Source: Aureobasidium sp. EXF-3400 (taxonomy: Eukaryota > Ascomycota > Dothideomycetes > Dothideales > Saccotheciaceae). Taken from it: a stretch of 64,000 nt of DNA. This document shows positions 1 through 10,292 of this stretch, piece after piece. The DNA lies in the NCBI GenBank assembly GCA_024195585.1, contig SWBL01000266.1, positions 1-64,000 on the forward strand, written 5' to 3'. Numbering within the stretch: position 1 is the first letter of the stretch; each line of letters starts with the position of its first letter. Position numbers and translations under genes: made by a program. The notes beneath the pieces are model-generated. The model was given only the letters and a program-made list of their open reading frames with translations, searched no databases and had not been told where the DNA came from.

Positions 1-660
1 GATTTGGCCACCGTCGCCATTGCCTACGATAACGCTCACTCTGAGCAGCGTCCCGTCGAGTGGCAGCTTCCCAAGATTTGGATCATCTCCGTCATCCTCG
101 GTGTTCTTCTCGCTACCGGTACCTGGATCATCCGTGGCACTCTCTTCCTTGAGCGTGGTGGTATCGTCCAGCGCTTCGGTTCCGTCCAGGAGATCCTCTT
201 CCTCGAGATTGCCCTCACTGAGAACTGGCTCATCTTCGTTACCCGTGGTGGCAAGACCTTCCCCAACTGGCAGCTCATCCTCGCCATTCTCGGTGTTGAC
301 GCCCTCGCCACTATCTTCTGTCTCTTCGGTTGGTTGTCTGGTGACCCTCACAACACCTCACCTCCTTCCGCCTTCTTCAAGAACGAGCGTCTCGATGGCT
401 GGACCGACATTGTCACCGTCGTTGTCGTCTGGGCTTACTCCATTGGTGTTACCATCATCATTGCCATCGTCTACTTCCTCCTCAACCAGATCACTTGGCT
501 CAACAACCTCGGTCGCAAGAACCGCAACATGCACGACACCAAGATGGAGAACATCATCGCTGCCCTCTCCAAGGTCGCTCTTGTCCACGAGAAGGACGAG
601 ATCACCGGCGCATCCCGCTGGGCTCTCGCCGCTAAGACCGAGGACGATGATGAGGATTAG
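1..660 (+). CDS. PMA1: Plasma-membrane H+-ATPase, C-terminal part (5' truncated by window edge)
   Basis: This is the last 219 codons of a P-type (type IIIA) proton pump, which extrudes H+ across the plasma membrane at the cost of ATP and energises nutrient uptake. The frame is open from base 1, so the start, ATP-binding and phosphorylation domains lie outside the window. Visible are the late transmembrane helices, for example IWIISVILGVLLATGTWII, the loop RFGSVQEILFLEIALTENWL typical of fungal Pma1, and the helices around residues 90-110 and 135-160. A cytosolic tail follows. It carries HEKDEITG near the end and closes with an acidic EDDDED stretch. From memory, many filamentous-fungal Pma1 proteins end in a short Ser/Thr-containing regulatory tail instead, so this may be a paralogous subgroup. 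The family assignment is firm; which paralogue is uncertain. Confidence 0.93.
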   Translation, partial: DLATVAIAYDNAHSEQRPVEWQLPKIWIISVILGVLLATGTWIIRGTLFLERGGIVQRFGSVQEILFLEIALTENWLIFVTRGGKTFPNWQLILAILGVDALATIFCLFGWLSGDPHNTSPPSAFFKNERLDGWTDIVTVVVVWAYSIGVTIIIAIVYFLLNQITWLNNLGRKNRNMHDTKMENIIAALSKVALVHEKDEITGASRWALAAKTEDDDED

Positions 661-3567
661 ATCATGCTTTGATGCTCGATTCTTGCGCTGGAGTCTTTAT
701 TAATTTTACTTTTTTCCTTTCTCTTCTAAATACAATGTGTCTATAACACGCCCTCCGTTTGTAGAATAATCCGGAGTAATACCCAAACAAAAATATTCAT
801 AAAACACATCCTGTTCAACTGCGTCTTGTGAATGTTTTGACAGTTTTCTGCTAATTTCCTCAAACAAACAAAAAACAGTCTTGTTCAAATTTCAACAAAG
901 TCATGGTCAGCAACGTCCAGCGCCCACTTGGTCCAATTGCGATCAGCGAAAAAGCAACGAGTGACCTTCATCCTTCGCCGATGGGAGATCGTATCGACCA
1001 GCTTCGAAAAACAAATGAAACACACAACGAAAATTTTTCGCGTCCCTTTATCGGCGACGGCGAGTCGGCGTTTCGCATTACGCTTGGCCCTCTGAGCCGA
1101 CACGACCATGTCTCTCCGCGAGTGACTATCCAAGAAAAATTGGAGACCGTCCCGCAAAATTGATCAGAGGGTGTGTGGGTATGGCCCCATGGAGAGAAGC
1201 AGCTGGAACGGCATGGCCATGGGCCCCGTGGAGTTGCTCGGCGGCTATCCACGGCGTTACTTCGTAGTCTTTGTTTTCAGACCACCTGGAGCTCGTTCAG
1301 CCAGAGGATCATGTCGACCATCGCCCCAGCATGAACCACCAAGGGCCAAGGCGAAACATGACACGATGCTAGGGCCATTTCTTACAAACGAAAAAGCGTT
1401 TACACAGCACCAAAGTCTTTGTGTTAGAGGTCGGTCAGACGTTCGCAATGCACACGAGCTGTACTCTTCGCATGTCCCAGATATCCCGTCAAAACCCCTC
1501 TTCTCGTCAAGTCTCAGTGCCGATGGTGGAACTTTGAGCCTTTCAACCAGATTAAGCAGCACCAAAAGTTAAATGGTTGATTCGAAGGTTTAACCACCCC
1601 AAGCCGCGAAAAGCTGCAAGATCTTTAATTCCAGATGAGTCTGCAGGGCCGACATATTTTCGTTCCAAGCAAATCCGACAGGCCATTCTATTTGCTTGTC
1701 AGTCTTGTTCGTCCAATTCGCCTTGTCACGCAGGCTTGGCCATTATACTGGTTTAAGACGAGGTATTTTCTGACAAAGTCTTGGTATGCTGGCTTAACTA
1801 TTGCAATGCCGAGACCTTTCTTTACGGACGCAGTGGCACTTCGGCAGACTACTGCAAATAATGGTCATACCGAAGCACGGGCCGACACCCAAGGCCAAAA
1901 AGTGTACGAGAGCCCCAACCTTTCAACCACCCACAAAAAGTGTCTAGCTTAGCTCTCCCAGCCTTGAGGGTTGACTTCTGCCACCGGACATAACTTTTTA
2001 TGGTTTGTTGTTACACCTCGGAAACACTCTTGGCTGGGCGCTGTGGTGTGCGTGCTGCATACGAGCCAGAATGCCAATATATCGCCTAGAGCTTTGAAAC
2101 CCGCATCCCCAACCTCTTCTTCTCCGCGAATTGCCGTAACATACTTTTTTTTGCGTGCGCCTGCATGCGAAACGGACGATGAGACCTGCATCATCTCCAA
2201 CCTCATCTTCAACCCTTGTTTGGTATATCAACCGGACAATTGTTGGGGATGCGGAGAGGTTGGCATGGGCGATGGGGAAAGTGCTTGGCTGTAACTGACA
2301 AGGCTTCTTGGGAGTGCAGGTCCCAACCTCGCTCCGTTGCTGGTATGCACGAGTTTAGCATTCGTGCTTTGAAGTCCTTGCTTGACTTTCTTGTCGCGGC
2401 GGCTATCACAATTCTCGTACATGCAGCATGTTTCAATCTGAAGCGTCTATCACGATGCAGAAGGCTGACTTGGCAGATGGCTGGTTGTCTCTGTGGAAGA
2501 TATCTGCTAAACAGGACTATAGACGAGTTCTACACAAACGACCGGTTTAGAGGACAAGTCTTCTTGTTTCGTAATCGAGTGCTTTAGTCTCCGTCTCGAA
2601 AGCGAGTAACAACGCATTAAGAAGAGACTCTCACGCAACATAGACACAAAGATGCCCTCTATCAGCACACAGCTTCTTCAACCCGTTCGAAGTATTCGTA
2701 TATCCATGTGCATTGACAGCTAGTTCATAAAACCAGCTCGATGACCAAATAAGGCTATTCACCAATGGTAGACACCGCTTCTTCTCATCACCTAAGGACA
2801 AAGACTGCTCAATTCTACTTGTATCACACCTCTCATCTCTCTCTCCTCTGCTTCTTGACTACTCGAAGACCATACGTTTACGACAACATACCAGGTAGCA
2901 GGTCTTACTGGACAACCAGACACATTCGACCGTATCGCACCTATCTAATGGCCATTGAGGCCTATTAGACATTCACCATCTAAGGCTTTCTGCAACTTGA
3001 TAAGCTGTCCACTGAGGGAGTATACAACATTTCCCACCCAAATGAAATGTGAGCTTCGACATATCACTCCAAGACAGTTGTGTAGGCACGATTGACTTCC
3101 AGGATTGCAAAGTGGCCATCAATTCCTGATTACTACACTGTCATTCTGTTGAGGCGATCATTGCACCACTTCCAACCACAAGTAAGTTGCCAAAAGACTG
3201 GGACACACATCACGATATCCTATTATCAAGACTATCAACGCTACAAGCTGCGATCGAAACACAAAAGATGTTCGAGAAGCTGCGCAGATTTTCAATTGAG
3301 TGTGATGGTCTTGAAGTGGTAGGTCCACATGCGACTGTTGTGATTGGTCGAAGGTTAAGATACTCCACAAGTCTCCACGATGTTGACTTTATCAACAACT
3401 GATCAGGCCATGTATATCAACATATCTCTCTCTTGTAGATTAACCATGTAAGCTGTGTTGGGATCTTGAGGTTTGTGGTTCAGACGTAAAAGAGACCAAG
3501 GATCGTACTTTCCTGTTCTCCTCTTTCCTCCTCAAGTATCTTGTTTGTGCACAAGGAAGGAACAACC
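661..3567. other. Long intergenic region, no supported gene
   Basis: About 2.9 kb separates the proton-pump stop from the next start. Short open frames exist on both strands (the longest about 133 codons at 1171-1572), but none shows a recognisable domain, a good start context or splice structure. A pyrimidine-rich tract at about 3511-3534 lies just ahead of the downstream start and is probably part of its promoter or 5' leader. Confidence 0.6.
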
Positions 3568-4860
3568 ATGGCCAACAGTTTCATGATGAAGCTTCTTTTG
3601 CTGTTCTTTGGGTTCTTGCCTTACCACGCTGCCATCGCACAGATCTCCAAGAAGCCTGATGTCGCTTCTTCAGCAATTCAGCCCGGCGGATTCAAAGCCA
3701 CCACACTTCTGACCTCTGTCATCAACAATGCCGACATAGTTCTCCATGAGACCGACAATGCCGACGCTCAGAGCAAAGCTGATGCCAACAACGTCTTTGT
3801 CGACATGGACGACGCTGAAGTCCTCACCGACATCGAAGAAGGCGATGACAACGACGAACTTGACATTGTCGAGGACTTCAACTCTGGAGATCTTATTATG
3901 AGCAGCACCACCGATTCAGAAGCCGGCAAGGGCACTAGAGCCAGACTGCTTCGCTTCAAGCAGACTGATTGCGAGAAGAAGAGGGGTCATGGCAAAGGCA
4001 AGAAGATGAAGGAGGGCAAGTGCCACACACTACACAAGAAGCATTTCCAATCTTACCAATTCTCCGTCGGTGAAAAGAAAGGCAAGAAGAAGGACAAGGA
4101 TGATGAAGACGACTATGACGATGACGACTCTTCCTCCACAGCATGCAGGATCATCGTCTACCACGATGGAAAGTGCAAGGATGAAGCTTCCACCGCCAAC
4201 GAAGGATCATGTGAAGATATGGTCGATGCTGATGACAACGATGATGAAGAGAAGTTGCACAGTAGAGACTTGATGGGAAAGCCCAAGGGTGGAAAGTACA
4301 AGAGTGCAAGGTTCCTCTGCGATGGCGTCGATGTATCGTCGAACTCCTCCTCGACCAAGAGTGCTAGCGATTACTACTCTTCACCTTACTACTCTGCTAC
4401 TTCCAGCTACAAACATTCTACCTCGAAGTACTATTCTGCCACTACGGATCACTCCTCTGCAACTTCGCTTTCCTCTCAACCCGCCTGGATGGCCAACTTT
4501 ACTACATTGTCGTCGGAAGATCTCAAACCGATCAGAGAGCGTACCACAATATCGTCAAGAATCAGATCTGGAGAGCCAACTACCACCGTCGCACCAGACG
4601 AGGACGATAAAGAAGACCCCGAGGATGATGACAAAGATTTTCCAGATGACGACAAGGAAGATACTGACGAGAAAGACGGCCAAGAGGGAGAAGTCGCTGG
4701 AGCGGATATCCGAGACAACATTCCTGGAAGTCAGGCTACCAAGACTAGGAAGCAGCACAGAAGCAAGTCTCACAAAAAGACAAAAGGCAACAAGAAGCAC
4801 CCAAAGCAGACACAGAACACCACTGCTACACAGCCAGCAGAGACCATCACCAATGCTTGA
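3568..4860 (+). CDS. Secreted acidic, lysine- and serine-rich protein of unknown function
   Basis: A single-exon frame of 430 residues, not recognised as any family. The ATG at 3568 is chosen because it has a strong context (ACCATGG) and starts a clear signal peptide, MKLLLLFFGFLPYHAAIAQ, with likely cleavage near residue 25; an upstream in-frame TTG has no such support. The mature chain is modular: an Asp/Glu-rich stretch (about residues 75-110), a Lys-rich stretch with KKRGHGKGKKMKEGK, another Asp run, a Tyr/Ser-rich segment (about 275-320, SDYYSSPYYSATSSYKHS), a second long acidic stretch (about 345-375) and a basic tail. Six cysteines lie in the middle part, so three disulfides are possible. 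No transmembrane segment or GPI signal is visible at the C-terminus. It may be a cell-wall or matrix protein or an effector-like secreted protein; that is inference. Confidence 0.75.
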   Translation: MANSFMMKLLLLFFGFLPYHAAIAQISKKPDVASSAIQPGGFKATTLLTSVINNADIVLHETDNADAQSKADANNVFVDMDDAEVLTDIEEGDDNDELDIVEDFNSGDLIMSSTTDSEAGKGTRARLLRFKQTDCEKKRGHGKGKKMKEGKCHTLHKKHFQSYQFSVGEKKGKKKDKDDEDDYDDDDSSSTACRIIVYHDGKCKDEASTANEGSCEDMVDADDNDDEEKLHSRDLMGKPKGGKYKSARFLCDGVDVSSNSSSTKSASDYYSSPYYSATSSYKHSTSKYYSATTDHSSATSLSSQPAWMANFTTLSSEDLKPIRERTTISSRIRSGEPTTTVAPDEDDKEDPEDDDKDFPDDDKEDTDEKDGQEGEVAGADIRDNIPGSQATKTRKQHRSKSHKKTKGNKKHPKQTQNTTATQPAETITNA

Positions 4861-5190
4861 AAGCTGACTTGGTTCACATGCGATGATCTCATGATAATCA
4901 GGACATTGCATTAATTTCTGCTTCTCATCCCTCCAACAGTATGGTCTATCATCGAATTACTCAACGTATCTGTAGTGTCCACGCTTCGAAGCAGCCCTGT
5001 GTTCAACACCTGAAAACGAAGTTGGGCATCCACGTATACCTTATATAGATCCAAACAAATATCACAACATTCCACCTTTACACCTCTCGAACAAACCAAG
5101 AAAAGACATAGCACAGCACTAGAGAAAGGTCTACATTCATACTCTCATCACTATATCATCTATGTTTCCCTGTTCCTTTTTCCAACCACA
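4861..5190. other. Convergent intergenic region
   Basis: About 330 bp between two convergent stop codons (acidic secreted protein and Axl2-like protein). It should hold both 3' UTRs. I see no other feature. Confidence 0.6.
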
Positions 5191-8100
5191 TCAAAGAAAC
5201 CTCACACTACTAGCATTAGACACCGAAGTCGCCAACACCCCTTTAGAAACACCTTGAGTAGATGTAACTTCCTCAACAACCACATCTTCCCACCCATCGT
5301 CACCAGATGTATTTCTGATAACAGTAATATCAGGTTCCTGGAGTTCAGCCATCGAACTACTAATCCTATTTCCAGTTTCAACCTGCACTAAACTCTTTCT
5401 TCCACGCATATGTCTGGCACCACTGAAACTGTCATTGCTGACCAGTTTACTCAAGCGATCTTGGTCTTTATTCTCTTTGTCGTCTTCAGAGGAGCCAGCA
5501 GTAGTTTTTAATCTCTGCTTGCGGCCTTTGATACCTGATGCACTGACACCGCTGAGTGTTACTCGCAGTGGAGACGGAGACCGCGAAGCCAAGTTGCCAG
5601 AGCTATTGCGATTGAGTCGCTCAGCCCATTTGCGTCGTGCAGCCTCACGGTTGTTGCTGTTGCTGGTGGTGCGCAGGATACTGCTTGGTGGAGGTGTGGG
5701 TGAGGCTTCTCCTGGCCGTACCCAAGTGCGTTGGTGTCGTGGTAGTTCCATCTCAAGTGCGTATTCAGCGTATTGAGCTGCTGCTCTTGCATCTGAGTTG
5801 TCGCGGGAGAGGGAGCTGCTGGTGTCTGTGGTCGTCCAGTTATCTGCTGTGTTCGCTGGAGGTAGAGTCGGACTATTGTTGTTTGTAGCACGGATTTGAC
5901 TGTTTCTGTTGGAGGGAGAGCGGGCTGGTGATGGAGTGATGGCTCGAGGGAGACCGGGAGGGAAGACATGCGGGCCTGAGACTAAGCGGCGTGGATTTCG
6001 TGCTGGTGGTTCGAGGAGAGACGATGATGTGGTTTGGCGGCGTACGCTAGGACTGCCTTTTATGGAACCAAGGTTGCTGTAGAGACCCATGTTTGAGGAG
6101 CGTCGCGATGAAGCGAATAGTACTGGACTTATGACGCCGCTGCTTGCTCGATTGCGGATGAATGATTGTCGTTTTTCGGCTAGGGGTCTGCGGTCTACCA
6201 TGCTTTCGGTCTGGCTGACTATTCGGATGCTGCGACGCTTTTCTGCTTCTGTCAAAGAGCGTCGTTTCTCTGCATCGGCGAGTGATACAGGGCCCACAAG
6301 AGTTGAGTTCCTGTTGGAGTTGGAATTAGGATAGTCTGATGGTGAAAGTATACTGGTTCCATGTGTGTTGAGAGAACCTCGGCTGCTTCGGTCTCTTGTG
6401 ATAGAGAAGGTGCTACTCAGCCGGCTCTTTCTGTTTGGACGGTGTATCACGGTGCCTCTTGTCGTTATGCCCAAGCCCGGATGCCAGCTTTTGATCAGCC
6501 TCGATGCACGTTTGCTAGGAGACAGTCTTCCAAACTCCGACAGCCTTTGCCGCGAATCTCGACTATTCTGCCTCGCTAACTCTGTAGCTGCAGAATAGCT
6601 GTGATGTGGTGTATGTGTTGTACCCGAATCTCGACCCCATACCGGAATATTCGTATCTGCTTGTATCGCTGCTTCACCATCTCCAAGCGAACTGACTACA
6701 GACAGCTTACTTTGACGAGCATCTCTCCCCCCTAGAAAATATCGGGGCTTCATTGGTGGCTGCATTGCTGTTGGCAGATCGACTTCCAATTGAGGTGGTT
6801 CGTCTGGCGAATGCTTGACAGGCGATCCGATATACTTTTCTTCGTCGTGGTCGCCCTCCACCACCATAGGTTGTTGGTCGCCGTATGGTAGGACGGGCCT
6901 AATATCGCTTTTCTCTATCTTTTTGCGAGGTTCTTTTCTTCTGCGGCGGCAACACAACATTGCAACCGCAAAGAACAGAGCCAGAATCGCCAGACAGCCA
7001 ATTATGATGCCTACTATGATACCTGCTGTCATGCTTTTGTCTTTGGACTTTGCCGGCGAGGCTGTGGCCGATGGGGAGGAAGTTGAGGTCGGGCTTGGTG
7101 TAGTGCTTGGAGCGGTATGTGACGTTGCCACGACTGCCGCTGCGTTCAGATTGATAAAAAATGACTGCGTATCGGATACAGAGCCTGAAGAAGCAGTGAT
7201 GGTTATCATGTTTGCTGAAGCTTTGACTGTGGTCGGCGGGGTGCCCTGAAGCTTGCGTTTGCTCGCATCATACTGCAGCCAGGAGGCAGAGCCAACATTG
7301 ACGCTGAGATTCACGTCATTCTGGGTGAACAGAGAAGGAGCGAAGGTGTAGGCAAACGGCTTTCCGGCTGGCGCAGTCTGGTTTCCAACTTCGCCAATGA
7401 ACAGCGATGCGTTCGCTGTGCGGAGAAAAATTTTCTTGACTGCTGTATCTCCGTATGTATCTGTCACAGTGATGGATATGCTTTTCGACTCGAAGTCTTG
7501 CGGAGGTATTCCCGTCAACTCCAGAGAGTTGTTCTGAAAGCTGAGCCAATCTGGCGTTTCTGCAACCACTTTCTGCAGTTGGCTACTTGTAACTTGTCCA
7601 CCACTAATGCGTAGCTGGTCGATAAAAGGCCCTAGTGTGATGGGTTCTCCTGGCGTGACCGTGATGTTCTCCGTTTGAGGATTGAATGCCAGCTGATTAC
7701 TGCTGATGAGCAAGCTGAAGGTTGTCGTTGCTCCTGCAAATCCAGCCACATCCGATGCAATGAAGTCAACGCCGTACGTCTGCGAGCCCATGACCAGCAC
7801 GGGAGTCATACCCCAGAATGTCAGAGAGCTGCTGTCGAATTTGAGCCAGGAAGGAAGTGGTGTTCGATCAGCCATTGTCGCATAGTAAGACTGGATAGTG
7901 TCCGGATCGCCAAATAGGTTGTTCGAGAACGTGAGAGCAAAGGCGCTGGATGGTTGCAATAGCAATGTTGATGGGCCGGACAAAGGTCCTGTTCTTGCAA
8001 GGTCTGCTGAGATGTTGCCCACCAGCGCTGGGGCACTATTGCTTGTCACCACCAGAGTACAATCCATCCCGACCGAGCCATCATTGCCCGTTGCCACAAT

Positions 8101-8367
8101 CTTGAAGACATTGGGACCTGTATTTCCTTGACCAGGCTTGCCATATAACGTCCGTGTTGCGCTGTCCAAATTTAACCAAGCAGGTGCACCAGCCAGATTA
8201 TAGACTAATGCGCTGCCATCGCCGGACACGAATGTAGCAGAGGCGAGTTGAAAGGCGTAGGCTTCGTTTGCTCGTGCGAGGGCCGGTACTTGCGAGTTGA
8301 ACGGAAATGCGACTTGTGGCAACGCCGACACTAGATTGACGATCACCAAGAGGAGTAAGCCGCGCAT
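5191..8367 (-). CDS. AXL2: Axl2-like cadherin-fold (CADG) plasma-membrane protein
   Basis: A 1058-residue single-exon gene. Residues 1-15 (MRGLLLLVIVNLVSA) are a signal peptide. About four repeats of dystroglycan/cadherin-like (CADG) type follow to about residue 410, with recurring motifs such as LPQVAFPFNSQVP, WLNLDSATRTLYGKP, LPSWLKFDSSSLTFWG and WLQYDASKRKLQGTPP. A Ser/Thr/Pro-rich stalk precedes one transmembrane helix at about 446-470 (AGIIVGIIIGCLAILALFF), followed directly by RRRRK. The cytosolic tail of nearly 590 residues is Ser/Arg-rich and poorly ordered. This layout matches yeast Axl2/Bud10, an O-mannosylated type I protein that marks axial bud sites with septins. In filamentous fungi the homologue is tied to septation and conidiation. 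The start has A at -3. Orthology is inferred from architecture plus the repeat motifs. Confidence 0.87.
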   Translation of the reverse strand: MRGLLLLVIVNLVSALPQVAFPFNSQVPALARANEAYAFQLASATFVSGDGSALVYNLAGAPAWLNLDSATRTLYGKPGQGNTGPNVFKIVATGNDGSVGMDCTLVVTSNSAPALVGNISADLARTGPLSGPSTLLLQPSSAFALTFSNNLFGDPDTIQSYYATMADRTPLPSWLKFDSSSLTFWGMTPVLVMGSQTYGVDFIASDVAGFAGATTTFSLLISSNQLAFNPQTENITVTPGEPITLGPFIDQLRISGGQVTSSQLQKVVAETPDWLSFQNNSLELTGIPPQDFESKSISITVTDTYGDTAVKKIFLRTANASLFIGEVGNQTAPAGKPFAYTFAPSLFTQNDVNLSVNVGSASWLQYDASKRKLQGTPPTTVKASANMITITASSGSVSDTQSFFINLNAAAVVATSHTAPSTTPSPTSTSSPSATASPAKSKDKSMTAGIIVGIIIGCLAILALFFAVAMLCCRRRRKEPRKKIEKSDIRPVLPYGDQQPMVVEGDHDEEKYIGSPVKHSPDEPPQLEVDLPTAMQPPMKPRYFLGGRDARQSKLSVVSSLGDGEAAIQADTNIPVWGRDSGTTHTPHHSYSAATELARQNSRDSRQRLSEFGRLSPSKRASRLIKSWHPGLGITTRGTVIHRPNRKSRLSSTFSITRDRSSRGSLNTHGTSILSPSDYPNSNSNRNSTLVGPVSLADAEKRRSLTEAEKRRSIRIVSQTESMVDRRPLAEKRQSFIRNRASSGVISPVLFASSRRSSNMGLYSNLGSIKGSPSVRRQTTSSSLLEPPARNPRRLVSGPHVFPPGLPRAITPSPARSPSNRNSQIRATNNNSPTLPPANTADNWTTTDTSSSLSRDNSDARAAAQYAEYALEMELPRHQRTWVRPGEASPTPPPSSILRTTSNSNNREAARRKWAERLNRNSSGNLASRSPSPLRVTLSGVSASGIKGRKQRLKTTAGSSEDDKENKDQDRLSKLVSNDSFSGARHMRGRKSLVQVETGNRISSSMAELQEPDITVIRNTSGDDGWEDVVVEEVTSTQGVSKGVLATSVSNASSVRFL

Positions 8368-8930
8368 TGTCCTACGAGATTCTCGCTCGAGGCGGTGACA
8401 GTCTGCATGTAGTTGTGAACAGCGTTGGAGTTGGTGTCAGATCAAAATCTGTCCAAAAAGCGATATTGTGATCGCACGAGCGAGGGACAACATGCACCCC
8501 TTCATGGATTTTCTGTACAGCCACCGCACACGCTTCTGACGCGAGAAGACGTGTATAGCGATTACATCTTGATGTGGCCTTGCCTACTGGCTGAAGGAAT
8601 GACTTTTTGAAGAATGAACGAGGGTGGGCTGGAATCCGTCTGCTGGGAAGCAAGGGATAGTGATAAGTGCCACCACACCCAAAAATCTTCTTGACATATA
8701 CCTCTTCGTAGCTTGATAACGCGGAGGGACTCAGCGGTTGTTGTTGAGTCCTTGTAATAACTGATAAGTTCGTGTTTTACTTGCCTGTAGTCGCTTAAAT
8801 CGATATGAGTTGACGATTGGTATGCGACCGATATCAAGGCCATTGTTCTCGTATCGATACCATCCCGAGACACATGCCTGCATGATTGAGGAATGTTCTC
8901 CCATGGGTATACCAAGACTCGAAATCGTCG
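8368..8930. other. Upstream region of the Axl2-like gene
   Basis: This stretch should contain the Axl2-like promoter and leader on the minus strand. Nothing else is recognisable before the degenerate repeats begin near 8930. Confidence 0.5.
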
Positions 8931-8939
8931 AATCATCTT

Positions 8940-9205
8940 GGGCTCTCTCTGGACACAGCCCGAAGTCTGATAATATTTGTGCATTTTGATAGCTCACAAT
9001 GGCTCGGTTTCCAACCGGGAGCGACAGGCCCTAGAAACCATTACCTCATGTCGCCGTTTCTCTGGACATACCTCCAGTGCCCTGGAACTATTGAAATGCA
9101 CAATAGTTTCAAAATCTGGGTAGCACCCACTGAGGGCCATCACTCCACCAGCTTTCTCTGGACACTGTCGCATGGAGTAAGGCCATTGTGCATTTTGATA
9201 ACGCA
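8940..9205. repeat. Three degenerate direct/inverted copies of a ~50-bp segment
   Basis: A block running from CTCTGGACA to GTGCATTTTGATA occurs at about 8948-8990 and 9155-9202, with a related, rearranged block at about 9058-9105 that ends in ATTGAAATGCACAAT. In minus-strand translation these give YQNAQ...CPERA, YQNAQ...CPEKAG and HFNSS...VCPEKRRH. They look like decayed copies of one short coding unit. No intact frame or known domain is seen. Confidence 0.45.
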
Positions 9206-9253
9206 GAAATAACATGTTCCCGCACTTGGAAGTCTCACAAACCTCAGAAGCCG

Positions 9254-10292
9254 TTCTCTCTGCCTACACGTACAAGTCTCGTGCAGTCTTTCCGTGCTCG
9301 AACTACCCCACGACGAACAGCGGATACATCGAGGTGAGCTACTTCGATATCGACCCGGTTGTCGATCATACATACAGGTGGCGACAGTACACTGGTGCAG
9401 ACCGAGGCTGTCACTGCAGCTGAACTTCTTACCACAGTCGGTACACTCGAAGGGCTTGTCGTGGGTGTGGAGTGAGCGGTAGTGACGCTTGAGGTGCTCT
9501 TTGGAAAGAGAAGTTTGAACCGGTAGGAACGTGAGATTTTATACTCGTAGTTGGAGGGGAACCTAGTGCCAATGAAGAGAGTTACAATAAGTGAGGGTTT
9601 TTGGTAGACTTTTCTGAAGGATTCTTGTGATCAAACCAAACATATCTTTGAAGCCCATGTGCTGGAAACATCTTTCAAAGTCGAGCAGAGCTAGTGGCGC
9701 ATAATCTCTGAACTTTATAGACCGTGTTCTCGGACGAACATAGATGTCTCGTGCAGTACTTCTGCGCATTAAGTTGCCCAGCGGATGCAACGAGGAGTTG
9801 TTTTGATAGCCGCCCGGTTTGCGAACGTGCAGGTAGCGGTCCTCTAAAGGAGATAAGTGCTCTCCGGCGAACGCAAGCGTCTCGTGCAGTCTTTCCGTGT
9901 TTTAATTGTCTCGTGGCCAATGACGGATGCGTCGAAGAATCATTTCAACATCAATCCGGTTCGTGAGCGTGCAGACAGCGGCTCTTTGAAGGAGTTTAGT
10001 GTTCCCCGAAGGACACAAAATGTCTCGTGCTGGTTTTCCGTGCTTCAAGCACCTCGCAGCTAACAAAGGATATGTCGAGGAGAGCTATCTCGACAGCAAC
10101 CTGGTTTGCAACCGTACAGATAGCGGTCCTCTGGAAGAGTTTAGTGCTCTCCGGCGAACTTGAACGTCTCGTGCAGTCTTTCCGTGTTTTCTGTTCCCCG
10201 TAGCTAACAGCGGATACAACAAGTTGAGCTATTTCGACATCGACCCGGTTCGGGAGCGGCAGTGTCTCTGTGCAGCGCGAGCAGATAGTGCA
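9254..10292. repeat. Degenerate tandem array, five copies of a ~135-145-bp unit
   Basis: Copies start at about 9254, 9727, 9860, 10001 and 10147. Each carries a GTCTCGTGCAGTCTTTCCGTG-like block cut to shared elements CTCGTGC and TTCCGTG, then AACAGCGGATAC-like and GACCCGGTT-like blocks in the same order. The last four copies are contiguous with a period of about 133-146 bp. The first is separated by about 330 bp that includes the zinc-finger relic. Copies differ by many substitutions and small indels, and no copy keeps a long open frame. GC content is normal, so this decay does not look like RIP. Confidence 0.6.
9405..9512 (-). pseudogene. Relic of a Msn2/4-like C2H2 zinc-finger gene
   Basis: Read on the minus strand, about 9417-9505 encodes [20 protein letters not shown] followed by [16 protein letters not shown]. 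This matches the linked two-finger region of stress-response regulators of the Msn2/Msn4/Seb1 type, in which the linker is normally TGEKPFEC and the second finger begins CGKKFSRSDNL. Here the linker has HDK in place of GEK. Finger 2 has Cys for the Arg after FS, and its second zinc-binding histidine appears lost. No start, first finger or transactivation region can be joined in frame on either side. It is therefore a fragment, embedded in the degenerate array. Only the family resemblance is claimed. Confidence 0.72.

Noticed and set aside
4289..4867. 192-codon frame overlapping the acidic secreted protein
   Set aside because: Shifted-frame shadow of a signal-peptide protein with good start context; low-complexity codons create the open frame.
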